Shown here one piece after another: positions 27,491 through 37,744 of a DNA stretch of 64,000 bases. This DNA is from Epiperipatus broadwayi (taxonomy: Eukaryota > Onychophora > Udeonychophora > Euonychophora > Peripatidae): contig JAQFVV010000252.1 in NCBI GenBank assembly GCA_028023455.1, positions 833,349-897,348 of the forward strand, read 5' to 3'. A model generated the notes under the pieces. The model did no database searches. It worked only from the letters and a program-made list of their open reading frames with translations, and was not told the origin of the DNA. The position numbers and the translations under genes are program-made. Position 1 is the stretch's first letter. The number at the start of each line of letters is the position of its first letter.

Positions 27491-27644
27491 TAACTGAAAC
27501 ACAGGCTTAATATATACCATGTGTCTATATATGTAATATAGGGTATATGAGCACAGACTTTCACATGACCCATCACTCTCCACTCTATTTAATAACACTG
27601 ATACACTCAAGCACATATATGCTGAAAAGATAAATAATCACCAA
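27491..27644 (-). mobile_element. Partial hammerhead repeat, family 1 copy A
   Basis: Read on the minus strand, this copy matches the family from the base directly after the ribozyme cleavage site (TTGGTGATTATTTATC) to the common 3' end GTTTCAGTTA. The ribozyme core itself is absent. The lower-coordinate end matches the right end of copy B at 37,888. Confidence 0.75.
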
Positions 27645-28309
27645 TATATAAAAAATAGTAATAATTTGCAAAAGTCAAAGAAAGCTTTTTTTTAGTGTAC
27701 AAGTAGTATATCTCTAAATCTGAAAAGAACATAAATTTTATACTATATGAGTTAAATTCAAGTATTTTGATTTTTTTAGAGTAATATGATTTTACAACTT
27801 GGATAATTAGGGAAAGATAATAAAAAAATATTGGGAACTTTTTAAAATGAGGATTCGAATAAAAATGAAAGATAATAGAATAGAATAAAATTGATAGTAT
27901 TCAAATGCTTAAGAGAATAATTAAAAGAGGGGTTTAATTGAAAGAATTGTGAAGTAAAGAAGAAATTTATTTGATTATATGTTTAAAATTAGAGGCATTC
28001 CAGAAAAAATACTTTTAAATAAATATATAAAAGATCTTAAAAGAAAGTAGTTAAGGAAAAAAATTGGTTGGTGATATAAAAGAAGAGTCTTGATAGTCCA
28101 AGAAATAAAATGAAAAGCAATAGCTTAGAAAAAGAATTTGAATTGAATCATCATCATTTCTTTTAAATAATGTCAGTTTACTATCAAATGAATCTTTTAA
28201 ATTTGATTCATAACTTCTAAGCTCCACATCCTTTCACCTGCAATTCTTGTCTTATTTATCCATCTCATATGTGTTTTTTTTTTCTGATCTCATGCTCAAC
28301 ATTGTCCTG

Positions 28310-28440
28310 TGTGGTTTTGTGTTGTGAAAGAAGGACAGACTCTGGAGATCAGAATCCATAAGATCACAGGCCAATTTTGTCACTTCTGAATTCAAACTTC
28401 TTATGAACTCTTGAGTAATAAATAATTCAACTGTTTTATG
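28310..28440 (+). mobile_element. Degenerate SINE-like copy
   Basis: Its 3' part (CACTTCTGAATTCAAAC followed by TTGAGTAATAAATAATTCAAC) resembles the pair at 3.2-3.46 kb. Confidence 0.35.
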
Positions 28441-28478
28441 TTTTCACTTAATATTATTATCTTAAAAATTTTAGTCAT

Positions 28479-28590
28479 GTCTTGCATTGGTGGTCGAGAG
28501 GTCAGTGTGACTGTCTTGCACTTGCAGGCAGTTGCCCGGGTTGCTGGTTCGCGTCCCGGCCAATGCTATGACACTTAAAAAAAAAAAAAT
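28479..28590 (+). mobile_element. Full-length tRNA-derived SINE with 10-bp target duplication
   Basis: A tRNA-like body at 28,484-28,566 has a perfect seven-pair acceptor stem GCATTGG/CCAATGC, an A box TGGTCGAGAGG and a B box GGTTCGCGTCC. The anticodon arm is enlarged, so this is not a functional tRNA. It is followed by TATGACACTT and a poly(A) run. The 10-bp direct repeat TTTTAGTCAT flanks it (28,469-28,478 and 28,591-28,600), the mark of LINE-assisted insertion. The short tail matches that of the 14.9-kb SINE. Confidence 0.9.
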
Positions 28591-29082
28591 TTTTAGTCAT
28601 AATAATTTGTATTCTATTGGTGAAAGGGCTAACTCTTAAGTTTTAATTACTAGGTTGTTGTCTTATTTGATAAAATAGTGAATTGTAAAAGATTTTTTTA
28701 CTCACAAATTAAACGGTTAAAACATTACATGACCACCATTTTTTTTCCTTGCACAAGCTATTAAAATAGTAGCAAGAATAGTGCTACCTAGTGCAAATTA
28801 TAGTAATCATTAGAGACCAGAATGTTTGTGCAATTAAATCACTATTTAGTGCCTATTCATCTAATATTACTAGTCTCAATCTGGGATTTAAATGCCAAAT
28901 CTGATGGCACTATTGTGTGGATGGAATTGCTTCTAATTATTAAATTCTGTATTTTATCTTCATTTAATATTCTTTAATGATTTTATATTATAAATATAAG
29001 CTGAGAATATGTAGTCATTAATAAGTACTGAAATTATCTTACTACTACTAATTCTGTTAGGCATCTAAAAATTATTAATATT

Positions 29083-29189
29083 TGGTAAGTCCAGCTATAC
29101 AAAGATGAATTTCCACGAGTGCATTAATATCTAAATCAAGAACTACCATGATTAACTATAATGAAAATATGGTTTAATTTGTATCAATG

Positions 29190-29276
<87 letters not shown>

Positions 29277-29445
29277 AGAATTGTGGGAAATCTGAATTGA
29301 ACTATGGGTATTGTTAAGGGTTGTCTCGTTTTGATTATTCAATGTTATATAGTTGATAAAGACTACAAAGTGTATAGTCGAAAGTACTTCTAAAAGAATA
29401 TAATTTATATAAATTGTACTGTATTTTGATATATATATTGATTTG

Positions 29446-29536
<91 letters not shown>

Positions 29537-30098
29537 CAATCAAGGAGGAGTTAATAATTATACAGTTATTACATCATTGGATCCAAGGCATAGACAAAAT
29601 AATATTGAAGATTGATATGCCCTGTTTACCCCCTAGCTGACTCTTGAGATGTTTGGATACCAGAAGTATGCACTTAAAGTTATACCAAATGGAAACACTT
29701 GCTTAAATGCAATCCACTCTAAGAATAAAATGTCTTATCCCTCAGAACTGAGTGCTGTCATTATTCTTTAATTTCTGGAGATGATTGGCTGATTGCTGTA
29801 CATCCAATCAGATTATTCTTTCCTTGCTCAAAGGTAATTAATTACTAAGATTGTCATTATCGAAAAGAATCTACTTAGCATTCCTTTTAATTATTTAATT
29901 TGCTTTGACAATCTACTGTTCTAAGTAAACTAGTGTTTATTTTAGTTTTTAATTTTTTTAATTAATTACTAAGCTTTTAATTTCAATCTACAAGAATGTA
30001 TTTTTAATATTTTTGTTTATAATTTTTTCTCTCTCTGAAAAGTTTCTACATTTGTATACATATGTGTGTGTATAAAAATCAAATACACATACATAGCA
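29083..30098 (-). repeat. 3' LTR of the outer element, enlarged by TA tracts
   Basis: It matches the 5' LTR along its length but contains two long TA arrays (about 29,191-29,272 and 29,453-29,533) around a block of about 180 bp that the 5' LTR lacks; the 5' LTR has one short TA run there (32,067-32,086). Confidence 0.92.
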
Positions 30099-30139
30099 TT
30101 ACTTTCCCCAAGTTCAGATATCAATTTATAACCTCTGAA

Positions 30140-30596
30140 CTTAATACATAGTCTTTGAAATGAGGGGGTTTCTTTATTTTCCTTTTAGGCTTTAGTGGAT
30201 TATTTTCCACTTCAATTGGTGTGTTGTCTTTCTAATCTTGGTTGTTGATCCCTGCTGATTTGCCTAAGTTGGGCATTATCTCATCTGTTTCATCTTTGCA
30301 CATCTGGTTGATGTATTTGTGAAGTATTTCCCTGTTACTCATCCCAACTGCAATCACTTGTTTCAACAAATGATGTATAACATCAGCTTTTGATCAAAAC
30401 TTATTGGTGTCATTCTTAACCCACACTTTTTCCTGTAGTTGTTATTTGTAGTGTTTGTGGCTACTGGCTTGGTGATAGCCTTTATGAGTTTCATTATCTC
30501 ATGTAAAATTTCTAGATCATTTTTAATATTGGTATCATTATTAATCTTCACAGTTGTTTTCTGATTGTTGTTACTCTTTTTATTCAGATGGGTCAT
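30140..30596 (-). pseudogene. Remainder of internal region with pol-like C-terminal tail
   Basis: Two consecutive frames, rich in N, K and T (30,363-30,596, then about 30,330-30,140), contain no reverse transcriptase, RNase H or integrase motif. The last has KRKIKKPPHFKDYV, like the R-x-x-K-P-P-x-x-x-x-D-Y/F-V tail at the end of Gypsy Pol proteins, which suggests that a large internal deletion removed the enzyme domains. It is followed by the purine tract and the 3' LTR. Confidence 0.55.
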
Positions 30597-30778
30597 ATTG
30601 TTGCTTGACTAAACTGGATCAGACAAATTATGTGATGATTATTATTTGATGTTTTTGGTTTGATGTGATCATATCTGCAGCTATCCTCATAAGCACAATG
30701 ATCTTTCAGATAGTACTGACATAATGCTCTCGAAATCCATGACTCTGCTATTTTATTTTCTAGTTCAACTTTTTTCAC
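30593..30778 (-). pseudogene. CCCH zinc finger fragment resembling makorin, fused after the protease
   Basis: The segment contains one CCCH finger with spacing C-x7-C-x5-C-x3-H (LCQYYLKDHCAYEDSCRYDH) followed by IKPK. A finger of this spacing followed by a K-P tail is typical of the second finger of makorin-family RNA-binding ubiquitin ligases. It begins right after the C-terminal block of the protease (PLIGHQWFKGLGI, the LGRDWL equivalent, about 30,830) and is in the same frame apart from a single stop. In ordinary Gypsy elements reverse transcriptase would begin here. The makorin assignment rests on recall of the motif and needs a search; a retroviral RNA-binding finger of independent origin is the alternative. 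Confidence 0.6.
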
Positions 30779-30960
30779 TATTGTGAGTTAGATTCCCAAT
30801 CCTTTAAACCATTGGTGACCAATCAGGGGGTTGATTGGGACCTAAACGATGTACAAAGGTAAGTCTATTAATTTTCTATTTGTTTGACTTACAGGCACTT
30901 ATATTACATCTCTAATTTTGATTGCATTGCCATTTACATCAAGAGCCCTAAGGTCAGTTT

Positions 30961-31518
30961 TTACCAATTTTGGGATTTTGTAACACTAAAGATAATATTA
31001 TGCCAGTTGCAGACTGATATGAGAGATACTCCACTGCCACCATCCACTTCTATTTCACACAGCTTTATCCACAGCATAATTTTGTCATTAGTAGTAGATG
31101 TTTGTTTCACAACAATGTACTTGGGTTTTTGTTGGTTATAACTATCCTTTTTCTGCTTACACATTTTTCTAAGTGTCCCTTTTTTGTTACACTTTTTCCA
31201 GCATTGACCTTTGTAATAGCAGTTTCTGGCCTTGTGACTTTTTTTACCACAGCAGTAACATGTAAACTTGGTATCATCAACAGACATATTTTCTTTTTCT
31301 ATAGACTGCTGTTCACTTATTGTTTTACAAACATCAGTTTGATTTTTTCCATTATTTTTAAATTCTATAAATTTACAAAATTGTTCTAACACTGCCTCAT
31401 AAGCTATTCCCCAATTTATAGTCTTGATGTAGTCTAAATCAATAATGGCAAACAGTTGTTGCTTTAAACTATCATTGCACATACCAGTAAACAGTTGTTT
31501 GAGAAGAGCTTTATCCAA
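30961..31518 (-). pseudogene. gag C-terminal part with zinc knuckle, and start of protease
   Basis: The first 60 residues (KQLFTGMCNDSLKQQLF) are the end of the capsid-like domain. A CCHC zinc knuckle CYCCGKKSHKARNC is intact; the second knuckle (CWKKCNKKGTLRKMC) has lost its regular spacing and histidine. Near the end lies VDGGSGVSLIS, in the position of the protease active site, where the normal DSGA/DTGA is altered (Asp-Gly-Gly), suggesting an inactive enzyme. The arrangement Gag, two knuckles, protease in one frame is that of Gypsy elements. Downstream the frame is interrupted but protease sequence goes on to about 30,790. Confidence 0.88.
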
Positions 31519-31524
31519 AAATGA

Positions 31525-31861
31525 TTAATAAATACAGTTTTTTGCTAAATTCTGAAAAGCAATGTCATAATCTTTGATAGTTTTATCCCAACATTGGTTC
31601 CCAGAATGAAATTTCAGTCTCGTAAAATAGCTTGCTAAATGCTCCTTAATATGATCGTACATGCATACTTCCAGAGTTAGAGGTCCCATAAGCCAGTTTG
31701 CAATCTCAATGACTCCTTTACCCACAAAGCACAGTAACAAAGAAATTTTTGTATTTATTGTCTTTGACCTTGTTGATGACTAAATATTTTTCTATGTGCT
31801 GTATGTACAGGGGCCAAGTACTTGCCTCACTGACAATGAATTCCCCTATTGCTACTTGCAT
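31525..31861 (-). pseudogene. gag, N-terminal part, frameshifted
   Basis: A start codon at 31,861 opens a frame with STWPLYIQHIEKYL, a typical Gypsy Gag beginning (W-x-x-Y-x-x-R/K-x-x-x-Y/F). The frame is lost near 31,730 and continues in another as the PLTLEVCMYDHIKEHLASYF segment, corresponding to the capsid-like retrotrans_gag region with the K-F-H-S block. It ends at an in-frame stop at 31,525-31,527; the next coding part continues in the same frame. The intact protein would package the element's RNA in a capsid-like particle. Broken here by one frameshift and one stop. Confidence 0.8.
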
Positions 31862-31927
31862 GCTTCTTTAACCCAATTAAAACTGTTATTTAAATTGATG
31901 GTCCGATCTTAGACTGACTGTGCCAAT

Positions 31928-32656
31928 TGCTAAGTCCAGCTATATAAAGATGCACTTCCACGAGTGTACTAGTATCTAAATCAAGCACTACCATGAGTGA
32001 TATTGATTTCTATGCACAACCACGAGTGACTGTAATGAAAATATGTTTTAATTTGTATCAATGCTTATATATATATATATATATATGATCAATCAAGGAA
32101 AGAGTTAATAATTATACAGTTATTATATCATTGGACCCGAAGGCATAGACAAAATAATAATGAAGATCAGTATGACCTGTTTAATCCATAGCTGACTCTT
32201 GAGACATTTGGACACCAGTGACCTGCACTTGAAATTATACTAAATGGAAACACATGCTTAACTGCAATCCATACACATATAGAACTCCAAAAAAAGTGTC
32301 TGGTCTCTCAGAACTAAGCGCTGTCATTATTCTTTAATTTCCAGATATGATTGGCTGATTACTGTACATCCAATCAGGTTATTCTTTCCTTGCTTGAAGA
32401 TAATTAATTATTCGTCTACTTAAATTAAATATTGAAATAGTAGATTGTCATTATGGAAAAGAATCTACTTAGCATTCCTTTTAAATATTTAATTTGCTTC
32501 AACAATCTATTGAGCTAATTAAACTATTGTTTATTTTAGCTTTTAATCTTTTCATTAATTACTAAGCTTTTAATTTCAACCTATAAGAATGTATCTTTAA
32601 TACTTTTGTTTATAACTTTTTCTCTCTCTGAAAAGTTTTTACATTTGTATATATAT
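31928..32656 (-). repeat. 5' LTR of the outer element, main part
   Basis: It aligns with 29,083-30,055. The missing 59 bases of its start are found at 38,570-38,628, beyond the nested element, ending at the ATATT duplication. Confidence 0.92.
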
Positions 32657-34365
32657 TGTACCAATGTAAGTCATTACATATTTCTAGTAGTTAACAAGAG
32701 TGAATTTTATTGGAAGAAAATTCTAAAAAAAAATGTTATTTTTAAAAGTTATTTTAAATTTTAGAAAGATTTTCATGAAAGTTTGAGAAAAGAAAAAGGA
32801 CAAAAGAAAGGGGAGGGGAAAAGATTTTGGTAATAAATAAAAATTAAAGAAGGAAAAAACATTAGTTAGTTTTAAATTAAAATAAATCGCTCATTTCATC
32901 TTGTAATAGGGAATGTGTGTGTCTATAAAAATTAATTAAAAAAAGGAATATTTAATGATAAAATGGAAAGCTAATGCAATGTAGATAAAAGAACTGAAAA
33001 CTTAAAATCAAAACAATGGAAATAATTAACAAACAAAGGGACTAAGACTACTGTTTGATTGAAATAAAATAACCAATGGAAGGACTAGAATGAAGTTAGA
33101 ATCCTTAAATAAAATGAATAAAGGCAGAATAGGATTGAATCAGCTTGCTCAATTGATCCTCAGATAAGGAACACTAGCTATAAAAAGGGAGATTTTGTAT
33201 TGTTTATTATTCAATCATTCAGGCATTCATAAAATAAAAATCATTAAAAGTTGTTAATTATTTAGAATGAACATCCTATCATCTAGAATGCACTGCTGAA
33301 TGCATCAGATCATGTGGCTGTCCTGTATCTTTCTGCAATAACATCAGCAGTCAGTTCGAGACAAAAATCATGTCCATGTAAAACTGGAAAGCATCGGAGT
33401 ATCCGTGTTAAAATCCACAAGTAAATTCCTATACATCCCAATGGGTTGGAATCAGAAAAGCCAGCAGAAGCTACATTGCCTTATTCACATGTTCAAATCC
33501 TAGGTAAACATTCATTTTGCCTTCAAATATTAAACAGTTCAAGAACTATAATTCAAATTTAACCAAATATAGAACTATTAAAGATCTATCTACCTGCATT
33601 AACTTAGCTTTCATAATAAGTCTTTTAAATCAAAGACCTGTGTGTGCATTATATAATTAAATATGTATTTTATTTTATGTTATTATTATATGTGTGAAAT
33701 TTGAATATATTAAATGTATACCTTAATATAATATGTATATGCATTTATTACAAGGCAAGAATGAGCATTTAAGGAAAGCTGGAAATAAATATTTTTAATT
33801 ATTTCTAAATAAGATTGAAAGTAAGAAAGGGATTCATGTCATAGAGTTAGCCACATAGGTGCATTCTATTGATCAAATATTTGAGAAATAAATATTTTTA
33901 ACTATTGTTAAGTAAGAGTGAAAGTAAGGGAGGAATTCATATCATAGAATTAATAGCATATAAATATTCTATTGGTCAAATATTTATGATAAATATTGGG
34001 AATAGATATTTGTAGTGTAGGTGGAGAATTGAGAATAGCTAAAGTCCGATGAGCTAGCTGGGAAGTGAGATACTAAATTCATAGCTGGTTGAGCAAGCAT
34101 GTTAATTACTCCTGTAATTACCTGGTGCCTAAGGGTTTTTTCCTTAAAATAAATAAAGTGCTTGGATGACCAGTGTTATAATTTAGTAGCAGAGAAATAA
34201 TATTATTGGTAGCTTGCTACCAGTGATGTTATTACCTACCTGAATGATTAGCAACTTTCAAAGATAGTACATAGAATCTAAATGAAAGGGATTGAATAAA
34301 TGAATCTAATAGTAAATAGATGTTTCCAGCACGTCATTGACAAATAAAAAATGACAGGCAGTACA
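32657..34365 (+). repeat. Left LTR of the nested element
   Basis: It aligns with 36,020-38,569 over its whole length. It preserves the empty insertion site TTATTATTATATGT (about 33,680-33,693) that is duplicated around the ribozyme repeat in the right LTR. Confidence 0.93.
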
Positions 34366-34692
34366 ATGGCATATGCAATGTGGGCTGTAACTGACACAGG
34401 TAACATTTAGAGGGAAAGAATATCAGAAAACAACTGGTTTAGATTTGAAGAGCCCGCTAGTTAATATTCAGTTTAACAGAATGTGTCAAATCAACATAGC
34501 CAACAGAATGGTTGATATTTCATGGGACAGTATAAACGTGGATGCATAATAAAAAAATGGACACAAGCAGAACAAACAATAGAACTAAGAGGGTGGGGGT
34601 TGGTTGTGTGTTCATTTAAAATTTTATCGTAGAAATAAAGTTTTGTTTAAATAAGAATAGAATATTCAGTTTTAAAATAGAAAATAGCAGAA

Positions 34693-34923
34693 GTGACAGG
34701 GGGCAATGCCACAAGTAAGACCAATTTTTTTAAACACCCACAAATAGTAGAGGGAAGTGAAGTTCAAATGCTAAAAAATATGATGAGAAAAATGTGTGAA
34801 GACATCAACCGAGGTCAGCAAATAATGAGGAAAGAAATTAGTGAACTTAAGATTGAAATGAGAAAGGTGAGACAAGAAATAACAGGAAGAATGGAAATAA
34901 GCCAGGAAGTGATAGAGCAGTGA
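34693..34923 (+). CDS. Coiled-coil frame in the nested element, possible gag remnant
   Basis: This 76-codon frame is rich in E, K, M and I with heptad-like spacing (for example KEISELKIEMRKVRQEI) and predicts a long coiled coil. Similar charged sequence continues, broken by stops, to about 35,290 (SEVKEICISVMENLEQKI), so the original frame may have been about 200 codons. It is the only coding-like part of the 1.65-kb interior. There is no capsid motif or zinc knuckle. It may be the N-terminal part of a Gag protein, or a structural protein specific to this element; function unknown. Confidence 0.4.
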   Translation: MTGGNATSKTNFFKHPQIVEGSEVQMLKNMMRKMCEDINRGQQIMRKEISELKIEMRKVRQEITGRMEISQEVIEQ

Positions 34924-37179
34924 GGGAAAATGCAGACAAAGAAAGACATGAGATTGTAGTATTGAAAGAAAATATGGAATAAGTGAGCAATGAGTTGAAT
35001 GGTGTGGAGGTTAACCACTTAAAAGCAAGAGTAGTAGAAGAAAAACTATGTTAAGAATTAATAAACAGTCATAAAACAATGTGAGAGGAAGTAGAGAGTC
35101 TAAAAAAAGAAGGCACAACAAAGCATCAGCAAAGAGTTAGGGAATTTTGAGGAAGCAATAGAGAACAAGGATATAAAGTCTGAAGTGAAAGAAATATGCA
35201 TAAGTGTAATGGAAAACTTAGAACAGAAAATAGAGCAGATGGAGCATAAGAACCTTAGTATTGGAAATAGGCATGGAAAACATGCAAGTAAGTTTCTAGA
35301 AGAAACAATACACCATTTCAGTGTTTAAAGCGGAGGTAGGAGAGATCTCATTAAAGCACTTAGAAAGCTTAAACAACTTGTTCAATGTTCAGAAATGACC
35401 TGAAGAGGGTAAGGTTGTGGTGGTGAGTAGTTACCTCCAAGGGACAGCATGGGTTGGTGGCACACCTTGGGCAATAAACTGCAGACTTTCAGAGACTATA
35501 GATGTTATATTTTAAGGGCATTTTGAAACACAGATAGGCAGGACAAGAAACTGTACAAAGTTTTCCAGGAGAGATATTCCAACACTCAAGGGAAAAATGC
35601 ATGCACAATTCTTTTATTGGCAGATATCAAAACTTAAGGCATTGATGGCATTCCCTATGTCAGACAGCCAAATAATAAGAATGATATGTCACAACATGCC
35701 ACCAAACATACAGCTGTTAATGTTGAGCAAAAATTGACAGTCAGTAGAGGAAATGGCAGGATTTTTGATGCAGGTCTATTATGGCAATCTGTCCAGGGAG
35801 TCTCCAGATCAGTACAGGAGGGGGGATGATCCACTTGGTAGAAAATGAGAGACACCTGATCGAATGTAGATTAAAAAATAATGGGACAGAAAGTTTAGCA
35901 AATAGACCCTATCATAATTAGATGCCAAAATTTAAGAAAACAGATCACAAGTATAATACAGAAAAAAAAGGAAATTTTTATTTTATTTTACTCTCGAAAG
36001 GGGGGGTGGGTGGAGAAGATGTACCGATGTTGGTCATTACATATTTCTAGTAGTTAACGAGAGTAAATTTTATTGGAAGAAAATTCTAAAAAATGTTAGT
36101 TTTAAAAGTTATTTTAAATTTCAGAAAGATTTTCATGAAAGTTTGAGAAAAGGAAAAGAATAAAAGAAAGGGGGAAATGATAATTTTGGTAATAAATAAA
36201 AATTAAGGAAGAAAAAAAACGATTAGCATTGCTAGTTTTAAATTAATAGAATAAATCGCTTGTTTTGTCTTGTAATAGGGAATGTGTGTGTCTATAAAAA
36301 TTAATTAAAATAAAGGAATTTTTAATGATAAAATGGAAAGCTAATGCAATGTAGATAAAAGAACTAAAAACTTAAAATCAAAACAATGGGAAATAATTAA
36401 CAAACAAAGGGACTAATACTATTGTTTGATTGAAATAAAATACCCAATGGAAGGACTAAAACTAAGTTTGAACTCTTAAATAAAAGGAATGAAGGCCAAT
36501 AGGATTGAATCAGATTGCTTGATCGATTCTTAGATAAGGAACACTAGTTATAAAAAGGGAGATTTTGTATTGTTTATTATTCAATCAGGCATTCAGGCAT
36601 TCATAAAATAAAAATCATTAAAAGTTATTAATTATTCAGAATGAATGTCCTATCATCTAAAAGGTGCTGCTGAACCCATTGGATTATGTGGCCAGCCTAA
36701 ACCTCTCTGCAATATCATCAGCAGTCAGTTCCAGAGAGAAACCATGTCCATGTAAAACTGGAAAGCATCAGAGGGTCCATGTTAAAATCTGCAAGAAAAT
36801 TCCTATACATCCCACCTGGTTGGAATCAGGAGAGCCAGCAGAAGATATGGTTCCTTAATTGCATGTTCAAATCCTAGGTAAACATTCATTTTGTCTTCAA
36901 ATATTAAACAATTCAAGGACTATAATTTAAATTTAACCAGAATATAGAACTATTAATGATCTATTTACATGCATTAGCTTAGCTTTCGTAATAAGACTTT
37001 TAAATCAAAGACCTCATTAGTTATGTGTTTGCATTATATAATTAAACATGTGTTTTATTTTATTTTATTATTATATGTAATATTAGGGTATGAGCGCAGA
37101 CTTTCACACGACCCACCACTCTCCACTCCATCTAATAACACTGATACACTTAAACATACATATATTGAAAAGATAAATA

Positions 37180-37233
37180 ATTATCAATATACGTATTTCA
37201 TGCTAAGCCAGCAATCATCAGTTGGTCCAGATT
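37180..37233 (-). ncRNA. Hammerhead ribozyme, type I-like, slightly degenerate
   Basis: Read on the minus strand: stem I 5' strand AATC-TGG-ACCAA, core CTGATGA (37,215-37,221), stem II TGCT/AGCA with loop GGCTT, GAAA (37,196-37,199), minimal stem III TACGTA, cleavage site TA, stem I 3' strand TTGAT. One mismatch in inner stem I (TTGAT instead of TTGGT); all core bases are kept. Confidence 0.82.
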
Positions 37234-37689
37234 ATCATCTCTACACATATATACTATAAGTGCTCAGATATATATTAAGATAGACAATCCTCATACTTTA
37301 ATGGACAGGCTTCAATCTACTCCACACTCCAACTCTTCAACCATCCATCCAATTGAAAATCTGATGATGGAATGCTCAAAGGCCACCCTGAGGCCGAGAT
37401 TATTGTCAGACCCATGTTGACCTAAGGTCAATCTGAACCCCAGATGTACAGGACATAATCCATTAAATACATATGCAAGGATGGGCAGACATCTCTATAA
37501 TGTAATAACTGAAACATAGGCTTATTTATACCTGTGTCTATATATATGTAATATAAGGGTATGAGCACAGACTTTCACACGACCCACCACTCTCCACTCC
37601 ATCTAATAACACTGATACACTTAAACATACATATATTGTCTATCTTAATATATATCTGAGCACTTATAGTATATATGTGTAGAGATGAT

Positions 37690-37744
37690 AATCTGGATCA
37701 ACTGATGATTGCTGGTTTAGCATGAAATACGTATATTGGTGATT
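37690..37744 (+). ncRNA. Hammerhead ribozyme, type I-like
   Basis: Stem I pairs AATC with GATT and ATCAA with TTGGT (one G-U), with a TGG bulge on the 5' side. The core is CTGATGA (37,702-37,708); stem II is TGCT-GGTTT-AGCA; GAAA is at 37,724-37,727. Stem III is very short (TACGTA, 37,728-37,733), then U34-A35, with predicted cleavage after 37,735. All conserved core bases are present. Confidence 0.87.

Noticed and set aside
29184-29543. Open frame of 119 codons on the minus strand
   Set aside because: It consists of IY repeats produced by translating TA microsatellites in the LTR; not a protein.
36664-36858. 64-codon frame with PCPCKTGKHQ
   Set aside because: It lies inside an LTR, and the homologous stretch of the other LTR (33.3-33.5 kb) does not preserve it; probably not coding.
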